Virus record (IMG/VR): IMGVR_UViG_3300042546_000489
Span: 1 to 52,453 of that record
Length of the DNA: 52,453 nucleotides
From: a virus
Strand: one strand, 5' to 3'
Below the pieces are notes generated by a model, which was not told the origin of the DNA, ran no database searches, and saw only the letters and a program-made list of their open reading frames with translations. Every line of letters starts with the position of its first letter. Within the stretch, counting starts at the first letter, position 1. Positions 31,323 through 39,079 of the stretch are shown here, one piece after another. The translations under genes and the position numbers were made by a program.

Positions 31323-31660
31323 TCGACCTCTACGAAAGTAACCTCGTCTGCTACCGCTGCTCGGCGTCGTCGTGGGAACACGTTGGCGAGTTCGTCCCGA
31401 TGAAAGGGCCGAGGCAGGACGTTCTGGCGTGCGCGTTCTGCGGCGTTCGGATGCGGGTTGATGCCGCAGCTAGGTCGGCTGCGGCTGAGCCGCGAGCCGA
31501 CTGGGCTGAGTTCCGTTTCCAGTACGGGCGGTTCAAGGGCATGACGATCGCAGAGGCGGACGCCGAGCCAAACGGGCGTCGGTATCTGGAGCACCTTCGC
31601 GACACGAACGAGAAGTTGAAGACACGCATCGAGGAATACCTCGCCGCGTCCTCGGCGTAG
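31319..31660 (+). CDS. Zinc-ribbon protein with ExoX-like C-terminal domain
   Basis: A 113-aa protein. CYRC and CAFC form a zinc-ribbon-like pair. FQYGRFKGMTIAEADAEPNG with RRYLEHLRDT resembles the short domain at the C-terminus of exodeoxyribonuclease X-type proteins, thought to help bind DNA. No exonuclease domain is present, so it is likely a DNA-binding accessory protein. It is coupled to the nuclease gene by a four-base overlap. Confidence 0.6.
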   Translation: MIDLYESNLVCYRCSASSWEHVGEFVPMKGPRQDVLACAFCGVRMRVDAAARSAAAEPRADWAEFRFQYGRFKGMTIAEADAEPNGRRYLEHLRDTNEKLKTRIEEYLAASSA

Positions 31661-31727
31661 CGGCTGCAGTCATCGGCCGCATGGATCGCCAAACCGTGAG
31701 AGGCGACGTATCCACGGAACCCAGTAG

Positions 31728-31769
31728 CCGCCCCGCCGTGAATCTCCAGCACGGCGGGGCGGTTTGCTT
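31728..31769 (+). terminator. Rho-independent terminator
   Basis: CCGCCCCGCCGTG (31728-31740) pairs perfectly with CACGGCGGGGCGG (31750-31762) around nine bases, then TTTGCTT. It closes the helicase/nuclease block. Confidence 0.82.
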
Positions 31770-31785
31770 GACAGCGACTGTCAAG
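31767..31785 (+). promoter_or_regulatory. Palindrome just before a start codon
   Basis: CTTGACA (31767-31773) and TGTCAAG (31779-31785) form a perfect 7-bp dyad with a 5-base centre. It ends eight bases before the ATG at 31793, where no clear ribosome site is seen. It is a candidate operator or translational control hairpin. Confidence 0.5.
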
Positions 31786-31792
31786 TGGCGGC

Positions 31793-32539
31793 ATGAGCGT
31801 CGCTACGCTGGCACGAAAGCCGCAGTGGCACGATGAGCCTCTCGGCCCGTCGGAGAATCCATTCTCGACCAACAAGGTCACCGGGCATTCGCTGAACTTC
31901 CCGATCATCGGGACGTGCACGCCAACGCTCGTGTGTTCCGATACGTGCTACTTCGCCCGTGGCCCCGCGACTTGGACGGCGAGCTTGGCAAAGCAGCATC
32001 GGCTCTTGAACTCATTGCGTGCCGATCCGCAGAGGCTCGCCGGTCGCATCGCTCATTGGTCAACGCGGCTGCGGCTCACGTTCATTCGCTGGTGCGGCGG
32101 CGGCGACCTCGTAGCTGAGACGCCAGCCTGCATCGACGCCGTAGCCTTGATGCTTCCAGGCGTGCCGCAGTGGGTCGTCACGCGCAAGCCTGAGATCGCT
32201 TCAACGATTCAGCCTCGCGACAACGTCTACGTTCACTTTTCGGTAGATCGGGCATCGTGGGCAAGGCTGGAAGAGTTTCGCGTGTTGGCTCCTCGCGGCC
32301 TGAAGTGGTTCTGGTCGTACCAGTGCGATCGAGGAGAGTCTCCAAGCGACGACGTTGCTCCTGTTGTGTTTCGGCATGGCTATGACCTTGACGGATCGCA
32401 GCCGATTGCGAGAGACTGCCCGCTCAATCTGAGCGAGTCGATTGTTCGGGTATGTGAATCATGCCGTCGCTGCTTCAACGGCGACGCTGTTCAAGGGGCA
32501 ACGGAATGCCACGGGAATCCAACATCGTCGCCGCGATAG
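31793..32539 (+). CDS. Cys-rich phage protein, GP88-like
   Basis: A 248-aa protein. The N-terminal part contains NKVTGHSLNFPIIGTCTPTL and VCSDTCYFARG, a cysteine arrangement reminiscent of phage gene product 88-type proteins (PF17338). The C-terminus has CESCRRCF and a further Cys. Paired clusters could hold a metal or iron-sulfur centre. No enzymatic role is established. It lacks an obvious ribosome site and starts 8 bases after a palindrome. Confidence 0.5.
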   Translation: MSVATLARKPQWHDEPLGPSENPFSTNKVTGHSLNFPIIGTCTPTLVCSDTCYFARGPATWTASLAKQHRLLNSLRADPQRLAGRIAHWSTRLRLTFIRWCGGGDLVAETPACIDAVALMLPGVPQWVVTRKPEIASTIQPRDNVYVHFSVDRASWARLEEFRVLAPRGLKWFWSYQCDRGESPSDDVAPVVFRHGYDLDGSQPIARDCPLNLSESIVRVCESCRRCFNGDAVQGATECHGNPTSSPR

Positions 32540-32781
32540 TTCGGGAAGCCAAACAAGCAGGGTGGTGGGTCATGAAGATCCACGGCGGTCCGCATCAGTT
32601 GGCTGGCGTCCCCGACCTGCTCTGTCTTCGACGCGGCAAGGCGGTGTTCCTGGAAGTGAAGCAGCCGGGCAAGAAAGCCACGCCGCTGCAGGTCGCACGC
32701 ATGAGGGAGATCGAGACGCAGGGAGGCGCACCATGCAAGGTCGTTACGTGTCGCGAGGAGGCGATAGCCGCTCTGTCCTAG
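32506..32781 (+). CDS. VRR-NUC domain nuclease
   Basis: A 91-aa stand-alone VRR-NUC nuclease (PF08774). Motifs are IVAAIVREAKQAGWWVMK, AGVPDLLCL (Asp), VFLEVKQPG (ExK) and TPLQVARMREIE. Phage members act as structure-specific nucleases on branched DNA, such as Holliday junctions. ATG 32506 is used because AAGGGG lies 9 bases upstream and the conserved domain begins immediately. It overlaps the upstream gene by 34 bases. Confidence 0.82.
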   Translation: MPRESNIVAAIVREAKQAGWWVMKIHGGPHQLAGVPDLLCLRRGKAVFLEVKQPGKKATPLQVARMREIETQGGAPCKVVTCREEAIAALS

Positions 32782-32978
32782 GCTTCAAGATTCCTGTCGA
32801 TCGCGAGCCACCGGCTCCGACGCCGCTGGATGAAGTCATGTCAGTCATGTTTTTGGAAAGCGCACCGTGGGTGCAATCAAGAATCAAAAAACTGCGGTTG
32901 TCTGGCAGGCTCGTGCGCGGCTGGACACCGCCGACAGTGCCGGACCCGTGCGCCGCTTCGCCCGTGGAGGATTTATGA
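32733..32978 (+). CDS. Hypothetical small protein
   Basis: An 81-aa protein (QGRYVSRGGDSRSVLGFKIP, later VMSVMFLESAPWVQSRIKKL). GGGAGG is 7 bases before the ATG. It overlaps both neighbours, which is common here, but no family is recognised and a chance frame cannot be excluded. Confidence 0.42.
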   Translation: MQGRYVSRGGDSRSVLGFKIPVDREPPAPTPLDEVMSVMFLESAPWVQSRIKKLRLSGRLVRGWTPPTVPDPCAASPVEDL

Positions 32979-33118
32979 GTGCACCGCTTCTGCTGTTCGT
33001 CTCTCTGCTTTACTGGGCTGTCGCGATCGAGCAGTGGTGGAAGGGCTCGCCAGCAGGGTTCGTCGTGTGGGCGAGCTACGGCACGGCGAACTGGGGGCTG
33101 ATGTGGATGACGAGGTGA
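32975..33118 (+). CDS. Tiny membrane protein
   Basis: A 47-aa protein with two hydrophobic stretches (APLLLFVSLLYWAVAI and SPAGFVVWASYGTANWGLMW) that could form a hairpin in the membrane. GTGGAGG lies 5 bases upstream. It could be a holin-like or membrane-altering protein, but is far from the main lysis genes. A terminator follows. Confidence 0.5.
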   Translation: MSAPLLLFVSLLYWAVAIEQWWKGSPAGFVVWASYGTANWGLMWMTR

Positions 33119-33128
33119 GCAGCACAGC

Positions 33129-33189
33129 GATCCCGGCGGGCAGGCACCGGCCCGATAATCCGGCACGCCGAACCCGCCGGGATCGTTTT
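33129..33189 (+). terminator. Terminator with long loop
   Basis: GATCCCGGCGGG (33129-33140) pairs perfectly with CCCGCCGGGATC (33173-33184), followed by GTTTT. The 32-base loop is unusually long. Confidence 0.72.
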
Positions 33190-33231
33190 GAGAACACGGA
33201 AGATCAACGGCGGCCACCGGAGGACTCAACC

Positions 33232-33477
33232 ATGACACATGGCGTAGCAGGGCCGTCCGTTGCATCGCTTGGTTCTCCGACTATCGCGTACCGCGTGGTG
33301 GCGGCGAGCAGCGCAAAGGCACTGGAGACGGAGGTAGCACTGTTGATCGCACAGGGATACTTGCCGATAGGTGGCGTCTCAGTGGCAGTGCTGCACAGGG
33401 AGTGGGAAAACCAACTCAAGGGCTACACCGAGAGCGACGCCGACTGGGAGTATTCGCAGGCCATGCTGCGGCAGTGA
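33232..33477 (+). CDS. DUF1737 protein
   Basis: An 81-aa protein. AYRVVAASSAKALETEVALL and IAQGYLPIGGVSVA match the DUF1737 pattern (PF08410), a small fold of unknown role found in phages and bacteria. GGAGGAC lies 6 bases before the ATG. The final 25 residues (GYTESDADWEYSQAMLRQ) are phage-specific. Followed by a 103-base gap in which I see no firm signal. Confidence 0.65.
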   Translation: MTHGVAGPSVASLGSPTIAYRVVAASSAKALETEVALLIAQGYLPIGGVSVAVLHREWENQLKGYTESDADWEYSQAMLRQ

Positions 33478-33580
33478 CGGTCGGAGAACTTGTGTTTCTA
33501 CTGTCCGTATGTTACGCCGCTTCCGTGTATCACGCCTCCGCTAACTGCAAGGCCACTAGCCTCGCGTGCCATGATCGGGC

Positions 33581-34372
33581 ATGCGACTCGTGGCGACTCT
33601 CATCGCCGTGTCGGCCCTCGCGGCATCCGCCGCCACGATTGACGAGTCGAAGGGCGACGGCCGCTACCTCGACTACGGTGCGACGTTCTCTGGCTACGTC
33701 GTGCGGGTCGTCGGCAACAACGCCGAAGGCGTGCCGCTCGCTGGTTCTGGCACGCTCATCTCGCCGCACTGGGTGCTCACGGCGGCACACGTGCCGCACG
33801 AGATGACGGCGGTGACCGTCGTTATCGGCGGCGAGCGTCTCGCGTGCGACCGCGTCGTGCGGCATCCCGAGTGGGAGGGCATCCACGGGTGGCACGACAT
33901 CGCCCTGGTGCGGCTCGGGCGGCATCGGCACGCCGACGTGTATCCACGGCTCGCTGACGGCACCGAGCGGCTCGGGAGCGTCGCCGCCGCCGCTGGGTAC
34001 GGGATGACAGGCACGCTCACACGCGGGCTCACGGGCGGCGACCAGCGGCTGCGGGCGGGGACGTGCGTCCTCGGGTCGATCGAGCACGGCGTGTATGTCT
34101 GCCCGATTCGCAGGACGCCCGACGCTGGGCCGCTCCCGGCGTGCATCGCACCTGGCGACTCGGGTGGCCCGCTCTGGGCGACGGCGATCGACGGCTCGAC
34201 GAGGATTGTGGGCGTGAACTCGTACGTGGCCCGCGTCGGCGGGAAGACGAAGTACGTCCTCGGCGAGGAGTCGGGTCACACGCGCGTGGTGCTCTACCTC
34301 GATTGGATTCGCAGCGTGACCGGCGAACTTGACTCGCCATGCACGATGCCTGAATGCCAACCGCCACGCTGA
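33581..34372 (+). CDS. Secreted trypsin-like serine protease
   Basis: A 263-aa protein. Residues 1-18 form a Sec signal peptide (MRLVATLIAVSALAASA). The chymotrypsin-fold triad is complete: His70 in SPHWVLTAAHV, Asp106 in WHDIALVRL and Ser194 in CIAPGDSGGPLW. Several cysteines could form disulfides in the envelope. S1 proteases are rare in phages and usually of cellular origin. No ribosome site is clear; a TGCC/GGCA dyad overlaps the start region. A natural role in remodelling a proteinaceous envelope, or as a lysogenic-conversion protein, is inferred. Confidence 0.88.
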   Translation: MRLVATLIAVSALAASAATIDESKGDGRYLDYGATFSGYVVRVVGNNAEGVPLAGSGTLISPHWVLTAAHVPHEMTAVTVVIGGERLACDRVVRHPEWEGIHGWHDIALVRLGRHRHADVYPRLADGTERLGSVAAAAGYGMTGTLTRGLTGGDQRLRAGTCVLGSIEHGVYVCPIRRTPDAGPLPACIAPGDSGGPLWATAIDGSTRIVGVNSYVARVGGKTKYVLGEESGHTRVVLYLDWIRSVTGELDSPCTMPECQPPR

Positions 34373-34575
34373 GATTCCGCCTGCCCGAGGACGAGGGCGA
34401 TTTCCGCGACTGCGTCGAAGGCTCGCGGGCGAAGTCGATCGTCATCCTGCTCGATGACCACCTCGCCACCGAGATCAAGGGCGGCGAGCTCGGCCACGAT
34501 GTCGAGGTGGCGTACCAGGAGCTCCGCGAGTGGCTGCGGAGTCAGTGTGCGGAGCACGGGCTCGATCTGCTGTGA
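34354..34575 (+). CDS. Small acidic hypothetical protein
   Basis: A 73-aa protein (PTATLRFRLPEDEGDFRDCV, later LGHDVEVAYQELREWLRSQC). It overlaps the protease end by 19 bases and the RusA start by four. Proteins of this size and character often precede RusA genes in phages, but no function is known. Confidence 0.5.
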   Translation: MPTATLRFRLPEDEGDFRDCVEGSRAKSIVILLDDHLATEIKGGELGHDVEVAYQELREWLRSQCAEHGLDLL

Positions 34576-34970
34576 CCATCACGCTGTCCATCCCCGGCGA
34601 TCCGGTGCCGCAACCGCGCCCGCGAGTGTCAACGCAGGGCGGGTTCGCTCGCGCGTACGTACCGAAGAGCCATCCAGTTCACGCCTACCGACAGGCGATC
34701 GCATTAGCGGCAAGCGTCGCCGGGCTCCGCGAGCAGGAGAAACCAGTCAGCGTCGTCATCGACGCGGTGTTCGCACGACCGAAATCTCACATGAACAAGG
34801 CAGGCGTGAAGCCGACCGCACCGGCACTGCCGCGACCCGACGTAGACAACCTGGGCAAGGCGGTCCTCGACGCATTGCAGGACGTGATGGGAGACGACAC
34901 GCACGTCGCACGGCTCGTCGTCGAGAAATCGTGGGGCACCGAAGGACGCACGACGGTGCGGATCACGTGA
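34572..34970 (+). CDS. rusA: RusA-type Holliday junction resolvase
   Basis: A 132-aa resolvase (PF05866). The N-terminus (TITLSIPGDPVPQPRPRVST) and the signature PRPDVDNLGKAVLDALQDVM with DDTHVARL, bearing catalytic Asp residues, are clear. It cuts four-way junctions so that branched DNA can be packaged. The GTG start makes a GTGA overlap with the previous stop, and its own end overlaps the next glycosyltransferase gene. Confidence 0.9.
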   Translation: MTITLSIPGDPVPQPRPRVSTQGGFARAYVPKSHPVHAYRQAIALAASVAGLREQEKPVSVVIDAVFARPKSHMNKAGVKPTAPALPRPDVDNLGKAVLDALQDVMGDDTHVARLVVEKSWGTEGRTTVRIT

Positions 34971-35563
34971 GCGTCGCGATCTTCACGAGCGCGGGTGTCG
35001 GCACGCCGTGGGCAGAGCTCACGGTGGCGAACCGTCTCGCGTACTGCGTGCGGCACGACTACACGATGGTGTGGCGGTGCGAGGCGTACTCGCAGGCGTT
35101 GTCGAACTTCTGGCGGATCGGGCAACTGCTCGAACACCATGACCTCGTGTGGACGCTGGACGCCGACTGCGTGATCACGAACCTGACGACCCGGATCGAG
35201 GACGTGCCCGATCTCGGGCCGCACATGACGATCTGCGAGGAGGGTATCGGCGCTCACGCCCTGGTGAACGGCGGGTCGATCGTGTGGCGTGCAACTCAAG
35301 GCACGCTGTCGCTGCTCGCCGACATCGTCGCTGCAGAGGACGAGTGGCGCTCGATGGAGTGGAACGTCCAGCAGTGGCTGATGAAGCACCGCGAGCGGCT
35401 AGCGGATCGCATGACGATCGCGCCGAAACGGGCTTTCAACTCTGTGCATCTCGGGCAGACGAACCACTGGCAGCACGGCGACCTGGTTTATCACCCGTGC
35501 GGTAATCCGCCCGCCATCCGATGCGACTTGATCCGCGAGTACCTGGGGCGGGTGGTCACATGA
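34967..35563 (+). CDS. GT-A-like glycosyltransferase (GT34-type appearance)
   Basis: A 198-aa protein. FWRIGQLLEHHDLVWTLDAD contains the DxD metal site (DAD) with the upstream helix typical of GMA12/MNN10-type galactosyl/mannosyl transferases. Acceptor-side EWNVQQWLMKHRERL and a closing His-rich segment follow. It opens a run of five overlapping genes (34967-38358), four glycosyltransferases and one methyltransferase. The GTG start overlaps the RusA stop. Donor and acceptor are unknown; GDP-fucose made by the phage is one candidate donor. Confidence 0.75.
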   Translation: MSVAIFTSAGVGTPWAELTVANRLAYCVRHDYTMVWRCEAYSQALSNFWRIGQLLEHHDLVWTLDADCVITNLTTRIEDVPDLGPHMTICEEGIGAHALVNGGSIVWRATQGTLSLLADIVAAEDEWRSMEWNVQQWLMKHRERLADRMTIAPKRAFNSVHLGQTNHWQHGDLVYHPCGNPPAIRCDLIREYLGRVVT

Positions 35564-36129
35564 GCTACCAGTTCACGCACGACTGGTTCTCGATGCGCAC
35601 GAACGCATGGCGAGAGCACGTGCTGCCTCGCCTGCCGCACCCGTGCCGATGGCTGGAGGTCGGCTCGCACGAGGGTCGCTCGGCGTGCTGGATGCTCGAT
35701 GAGGCGCTGAAGCCCGGCGACGTGATCACGTGCGTGGATACGTGGGGCGGGCCGTTCGACGGGTACTCGTCGGAGAATCCCGAGGCGCGGTTCGAAGCGA
35801 ACCTCGCGGGACGTGCCGAGAAGTTCAAGGGACGCTCGCACGTATTCTTCGCCCGTGCTCTCGCCGAGCATCGGATGTTCGACGGCGTCTACATCGACGG
35901 CGGGCACGAGGGCCGCACGGTGCTCGAAGACACCGTCCTCGCGTGGCGTCTGCTCAAAGTCGGCGCGGTCATCGTGTGGGACGACTACGAATGGCGCGAC
36001 CCGCACCCGAACCGGCAGCACCTGCCGACGCCGAAGCCCGCGATCGATGCGTTCCTCTCGCTCTACGGTCAATACCTCGACGTGCTGCATCGTGAGTGGC
36101 AAGTCATCGCCGTGAAGCGGGGCGAGTAA
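35560..36129 (+). CDS. Class I SAM-dependent methyltransferase
   Basis: A 189-aa protein with motif I in RWLEVGSHEGRSACWMLDEA, the acidic ribose contact in VITCVDTWGG, and FDGVYIDGGHEGRTVLEDTV followed by VIVWDDYEW, in line with the Methyltransf_24 type that modifies sugars or small molecules. No DNA-methylase motifs (PC or DPPY) are present. Embedded between glycosyltransferases, it probably O-methylates a glycan. It overlaps neighbours by four and one bases. Confidence 0.78.
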   Translation: MSYQFTHDWFSMRTNAWREHVLPRLPHPCRWLEVGSHEGRSACWMLDEALKPGDVITCVDTWGGPFDGYSSENPEARFEANLAGRAEKFKGRSHVFFARALAEHRMFDGVYIDGGHEGRTVLEDTVLAWRLLKVGAVIVWDDYEWRDPHPNRQHLPTPKPAIDAFLSLYGQYLDVLHREWQVIAVKRGE

Positions 36130-36734
36130 TGGACATCTACGCGATCACGACGAGCGTCAACTACGCGGACTACCTGGCGATTTGCCTCAACTGCCTCGCC
36201 GGTCAGGTCACGGGCGTCTGCGTTGTCACGGAGACGAACGACGCGAGCATCGCTGTCGCCGAGAAAGCCGAGGCGACGGCGCTGATCTATGACGGGTGGC
36301 ACGCCGACGATGCAGCGTTCAATAAGGCGGGTGCGATCCGGTTCGCCCAGGAGCACCTTCACGCCGCGTACCCGGAGGCGTGGTATCTGCTGATCGACGC
36401 CGACGTGATGGTGCCGACGAACGCACGCCAGATCATCGAGCAGGACGCGACGAATCCCGAGACGCTCTACGGCGCGAGGCGGGTCGATTTCCACACGCCC
36501 GAGCGGCTCATGGACGGCAAGCCGAACAAGGCATACGCCTCGATGTTCGCCGGATTCTTTCAGCTGTACCGGCGGCACGTGCTGTACCCGGAGTGGTCAC
36601 GCACGGCCGAGCTCTGCGACCTGTCGTTCGCGAAGCAGTTCGCGTCGTGCGTCGTGCTGCCGATGACGGTCGGTCACTGCGGCGTCGAGGCGGTCAACTG
36701 GGAGGGGCGGCGTTCGCCGCTCTGGAAATGCTGA
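36129..36734 (+). CDS. GT-A-like glycosyltransferase
   Basis: A 201-aa protein. DIYAITTSVNYADYLAICL at the N-terminus and EAWYLLIDADVMVPTNARQI (DAD motif) fit a GT-A glycosyltransferase. Later FAGFFQLYRRHVLYPEWSR and VGHCGVEAVNWEGR are acceptor-side features. TAATG couples it to the methyltransferase and its end overlaps the next gene by seven bases. Confidence 0.72.
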   Translation: MDIYAITTSVNYADYLAICLNCLAGQVTGVCVVTETNDASIAVAEKAEATALIYDGWHADDAAFNKAGAIRFAQEHLHAAYPEAWYLLIDADVMVPTNARQIIEQDATNPETLYGARRVDFHTPERLMDGKPNKAYASMFAGFFQLYRRHVLYPEWSRTAELCDLSFAKQFASCVVLPMTVGHCGVEAVNWEGRRSPLWKC

Positions 36735-37501
36735 CCATCTTCACGCTCGTGCTCAACGGGCAGCCGTACATCGAGCAGCACCTCGCGACGTTTCGCCAGC
36801 TCACGATCCCGTGGCAGTGGCGGATCGTCGAGGGCGTCGCGGCACCGACGCACTGCACCGCGTGGTGTCAGACGATGCCGGACAAGTGGCACCGGGACTT
36901 CGTCAGCGTGGACGGTACGCACGAGTACGTGCGGGCGGTGAACAACACGCCGAACGTGACCTGCTCGTGGCGTCACTCACCGTGGGACGGCAAGATCGCG
37001 ATGATCGCACGCGCCCTCGAAGGCGTCGAAGGCGGCGTCGTCATGCAGGTGGACAGCGACGAGCTCTGGCAGGCGTGGCAGTTGGAGCGGATCTACTGGC
37101 TGATGATGCAGCAGCCGGTGGCGACCGCCGCCCGGTTCGCGTGCCGCTACTGGGTCGGGCCGTCGAAGCTCCTGACGAGCACGACGGGCTGGGCACGCGG
37201 CGACCTCGAATGGCTGCGAGCGTGGCGTTGGGGACCGGGCATGCGGTTCCTCCGACACGAGCCGCCGATCGTCACGGGGTTTGACCGGTGCGTCACGATC
37301 GAATCAACGCAGGCGGCCGGGCTCGTGTTCGATCACTTCGCGTACACGACCGAGCAGCAGATTGCCATGAAGCAGGACTACTACGGGTACACGGGGCTGA
37401 CCGATGCGTGGCATCGGCTCCAGGCGACGAGCGGGCCTGTGAATCTTCAAGAGTTCTTTCCGTTCGCCATCGGGGCGACAGCGGATGACGTGGGGATATG
37501 A
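36728..37501 (+). CDS. GT2-like glycosyltransferase
   Basis: A 257-aa protein beginning MLTIFTLVLNGQPYIEQHLA, a GT2-like start, with GGVVMQVDSDELWQAWQLER carrying the DSD metal site. The C-terminal half has many aromatic residues (DHFAYTTEQQIAMKQDYYGY). Part of the glycosyltransferase run; substrates unknown. Confidence 0.72.
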   Translation: MLTIFTLVLNGQPYIEQHLATFRQLTIPWQWRIVEGVAAPTHCTAWCQTMPDKWHRDFVSVDGTHEYVRAVNNTPNVTCSWRHSPWDGKIAMIARALEGVEGGVVMQVDSDELWQAWQLERIYWLMMQQPVATAARFACRYWVGPSKLLTSTTGWARGDLEWLRAWRWGPGMRFLRHEPPIVTGFDRCVTIESTQAAGLVFDHFAYTTEQQIAMKQDYYGYTGLTDAWHRLQATSGPVNLQEFFPFAIGATADDVGI

Positions 37502-38358
37502 CGACCTACACCATCACCGCCTCCGACATCGAGGCTCACCGCCCCGACGTGCTGCTCCCGCCCGACGAGGAGTTCGTGGAGCAGTACGCCGAAGCCGTGC
37601 GTGTCGGGCGAGAGGTCGCAGCCGATCGCACGGCCTCGCTGGTTGCCATCTGCCGCAATGCCATGCCCTGGCTGCCGCAGACGCTCGGGCTCGTAGAGGA
37701 GACGGGCGCGATGTTCCGCTCGTGGTCGGCGTACATCTTCGAGAACGACTCGTCCGACGAGACGAAGGACGCGCTCGCGGCGTGGGCCGATGGCACGCAG
37801 AGGCAAGTGTCGCTGAACATCAACCACCGGCCGCACCTCTCGCATACGATCGACACCGAGCGGACGGTCGCACTCGCGGAGTACCGCACGCAGTGCCAGC
37901 GGTGGGTGCGGCACGGCGAGCCGTGCGACTATGTCGTCGTGTTCGACTCCGATGCCTGGGGCGGCTGGAGCGTTGACGGCGTCGCGACGAGCGTGGGACA
38001 TATCGAGGCGGCTCGCGGGGCGTCGTGCATGGCGAGCTATTCGTGGGCGGAGCACAACGGGTACGCGATCCACTACGACGCATTCGCGGCACGGTGGAAT
38101 CACTGGCGGCGTCGCGATCAAACGTGGTTCCATCACTGGCACCCGCCTGTCGGCTCGCTGCCGCTGCGATTCAACAGCGCCTTCGGGCAACTGGCGCTCT
38201 ACCGGAGGGACGCCTACCTCGCCATGCGGTACAGCGGCGAGGACTGCGAGCACGTGTGTGCTCATCGCACGATGCCGGGGCGGTTGTATCTCAACCCGTC
38301 GAGCCGGTGCGTCTCCTACTGGACACCACGCGATGCCGGGCAACACGGCGACAATTGA
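37498..38358 (+). CDS. Glycosyltransferase-like protein
   Basis: A 286-aa protein. SLVAICRNAMPWLPQTLGLV and SAYIFENDSSDETKDALAAW resemble the donor-binding half of GT2-type enzymes, and CDYVVVFDSDAWGGWSVDG holds a DSD site. The C-terminus (GRLYLNPSSRCVSYWTPRD) completes the fold. It closes the run of overlapping sugar-transfer genes. Specific linkage unknown. Confidence 0.7.
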   Translation: MTTYTITASDIEAHRPDVLLPPDEEFVEQYAEAVRVGREVAADRTASLVAICRNAMPWLPQTLGLVEETGAMFRSWSAYIFENDSSDETKDALAAWADGTQRQVSLNINHRPHLSHTIDTERTVALAEYRTQCQRWVRHGEPCDYVVVFDSDAWGGWSVDGVATSVGHIEAARGASCMASYSWAEHNGYAIHYDAFAARWNHWRRRDQTWFHHWHPPVGSLPLRFNSAFGQLALYRRDAYLAMRYSGEDCEHVCAHRTMPGRLYLNPSSRCVSYWTPRDAGQHGDN

Positions 38359-38728
38359 CGCCGCGATCCTGCGCGTGCAGTGGGAATCGCAGATGCCGAT
38401 GGCGGAAATCTGCACCCACTGGACGATTGCGAAAGATCAATTGATACGCCTGCGCGACGTGTGGCATCTGCCGAAACGTCACGACCGCTCGCTCCGCTAC
38501 AAGCCGCCCCGCGACCCCGGCCCCGATGACGAGGAGGAACGGGCGAGCCGCGAGAGCCTGTCGCTGGCTCCGCAGATCGCCGCCCGTGCGACGTGCGTGC
38601 AGGCGCTCTGGACCGAGCAGCAACGCCGCGATCGCACGATGGCGACCACGCCGAGCGGAGGGATGCTGCGGTGGATCAACGCGAAGGACATCGTCCAGCG
38701 GTTCGCCAATGACGAACTGCAAGGCTAG
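38333..38728 (+). CDS. Possible DNA-binding protein with HTH-like N-terminus
   Basis: A 131-aa protein. PMAEICTHWTIAKDQLIRLR looks like a helix-turn-helix of the kind found in small terminase or recruitment proteins. The remainder is charged and helical (DEEERASRESLSLAPQIAAR). It overlaps the glycosyltransferase end by 26 bases. A regulator of the glycosylation or late operon is one possibility. Confidence 0.5.
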   Translation: MPGNTATIDAAILRVQWESQMPMAEICTHWTIAKDQLIRLRDVWHLPKRHDRSLRYKPPRDPGPDDEEERASRESLSLAPQIAARATCVQALWTEQQRRDRTMATTPSGGMLRWINAKDIVQRFANDELQG

Positions 38729-38772
38729 GGGGGCGAGGTGGCAGACTCGGGGAATCCCCCGGAGTACGTGCC

Positions 38773-39078
38773 ATGGACGCCCGCGAGCTCGGTGCCACGC
38801 CCGACGAGATCACGCAGTACGGCGCGACGCTGTCGTTCTGGGACGCACTGCGGTTGCTCCAGAAGTATTCGCCGGTCGTGAACTACGCCCGTGCGTTCAT
38901 CGGTGAGATCGACCCGTACAAGAAGGGCTTGGTCGTCGCCGATGCGTGCGAGTGGATCGCCCAGCAGACCGACGCGCGGCTCGACGACGAGCTCGTGCGG
39001 CACGTTGCGGCGGTGCTGAAGACCGCCGAGGGCGAGGCGCTGGTCCGGTTCTGCCTCTTCCAGGTCGGGGTGAAGTGA
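38773..39078 (+). CDS. Hypothetical protein before the lysis genes
   Basis: A 101-aa protein (DARELGATPDEITQYGATLS; TLSFWDALRLLQKYSPVVNY). Helical, no membrane segment. GGAG lies 9 bases upstream, inside a GC-rich hairpin region after the previous stop. It may be a lysis regulator by position, but no motif is recognised. Confidence 0.5.
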   Translation: MDARELGATPDEITQYGATLSFWDALRLLQKYSPVVNYARAFIGEIDPYKKGLVVADACEWIAQQTDARLDDELVRHVAAVLKTAEGEALVRFCLFQVGVK

Positions 39079-39079
39079 G

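Noticed and set aside
32440-32453. GATTGTTCGGGTAT word inside the GP88-like gene, and GATTGTTCGCATAT at 29667
   Set aside because: Both encode Ile-Val-Arg inside confident genes and are not at a stop codon, so they were not counted as copies of the stop-linked element.
38729-38772. GC-rich fold before the 38773 gene, considered as a tRNA or terminator
   Set aside because: No cloverleaf or T-loop is present, the stem is interrupted and there is no T-tail. No tRNA gene was recognised anywhere in the window.
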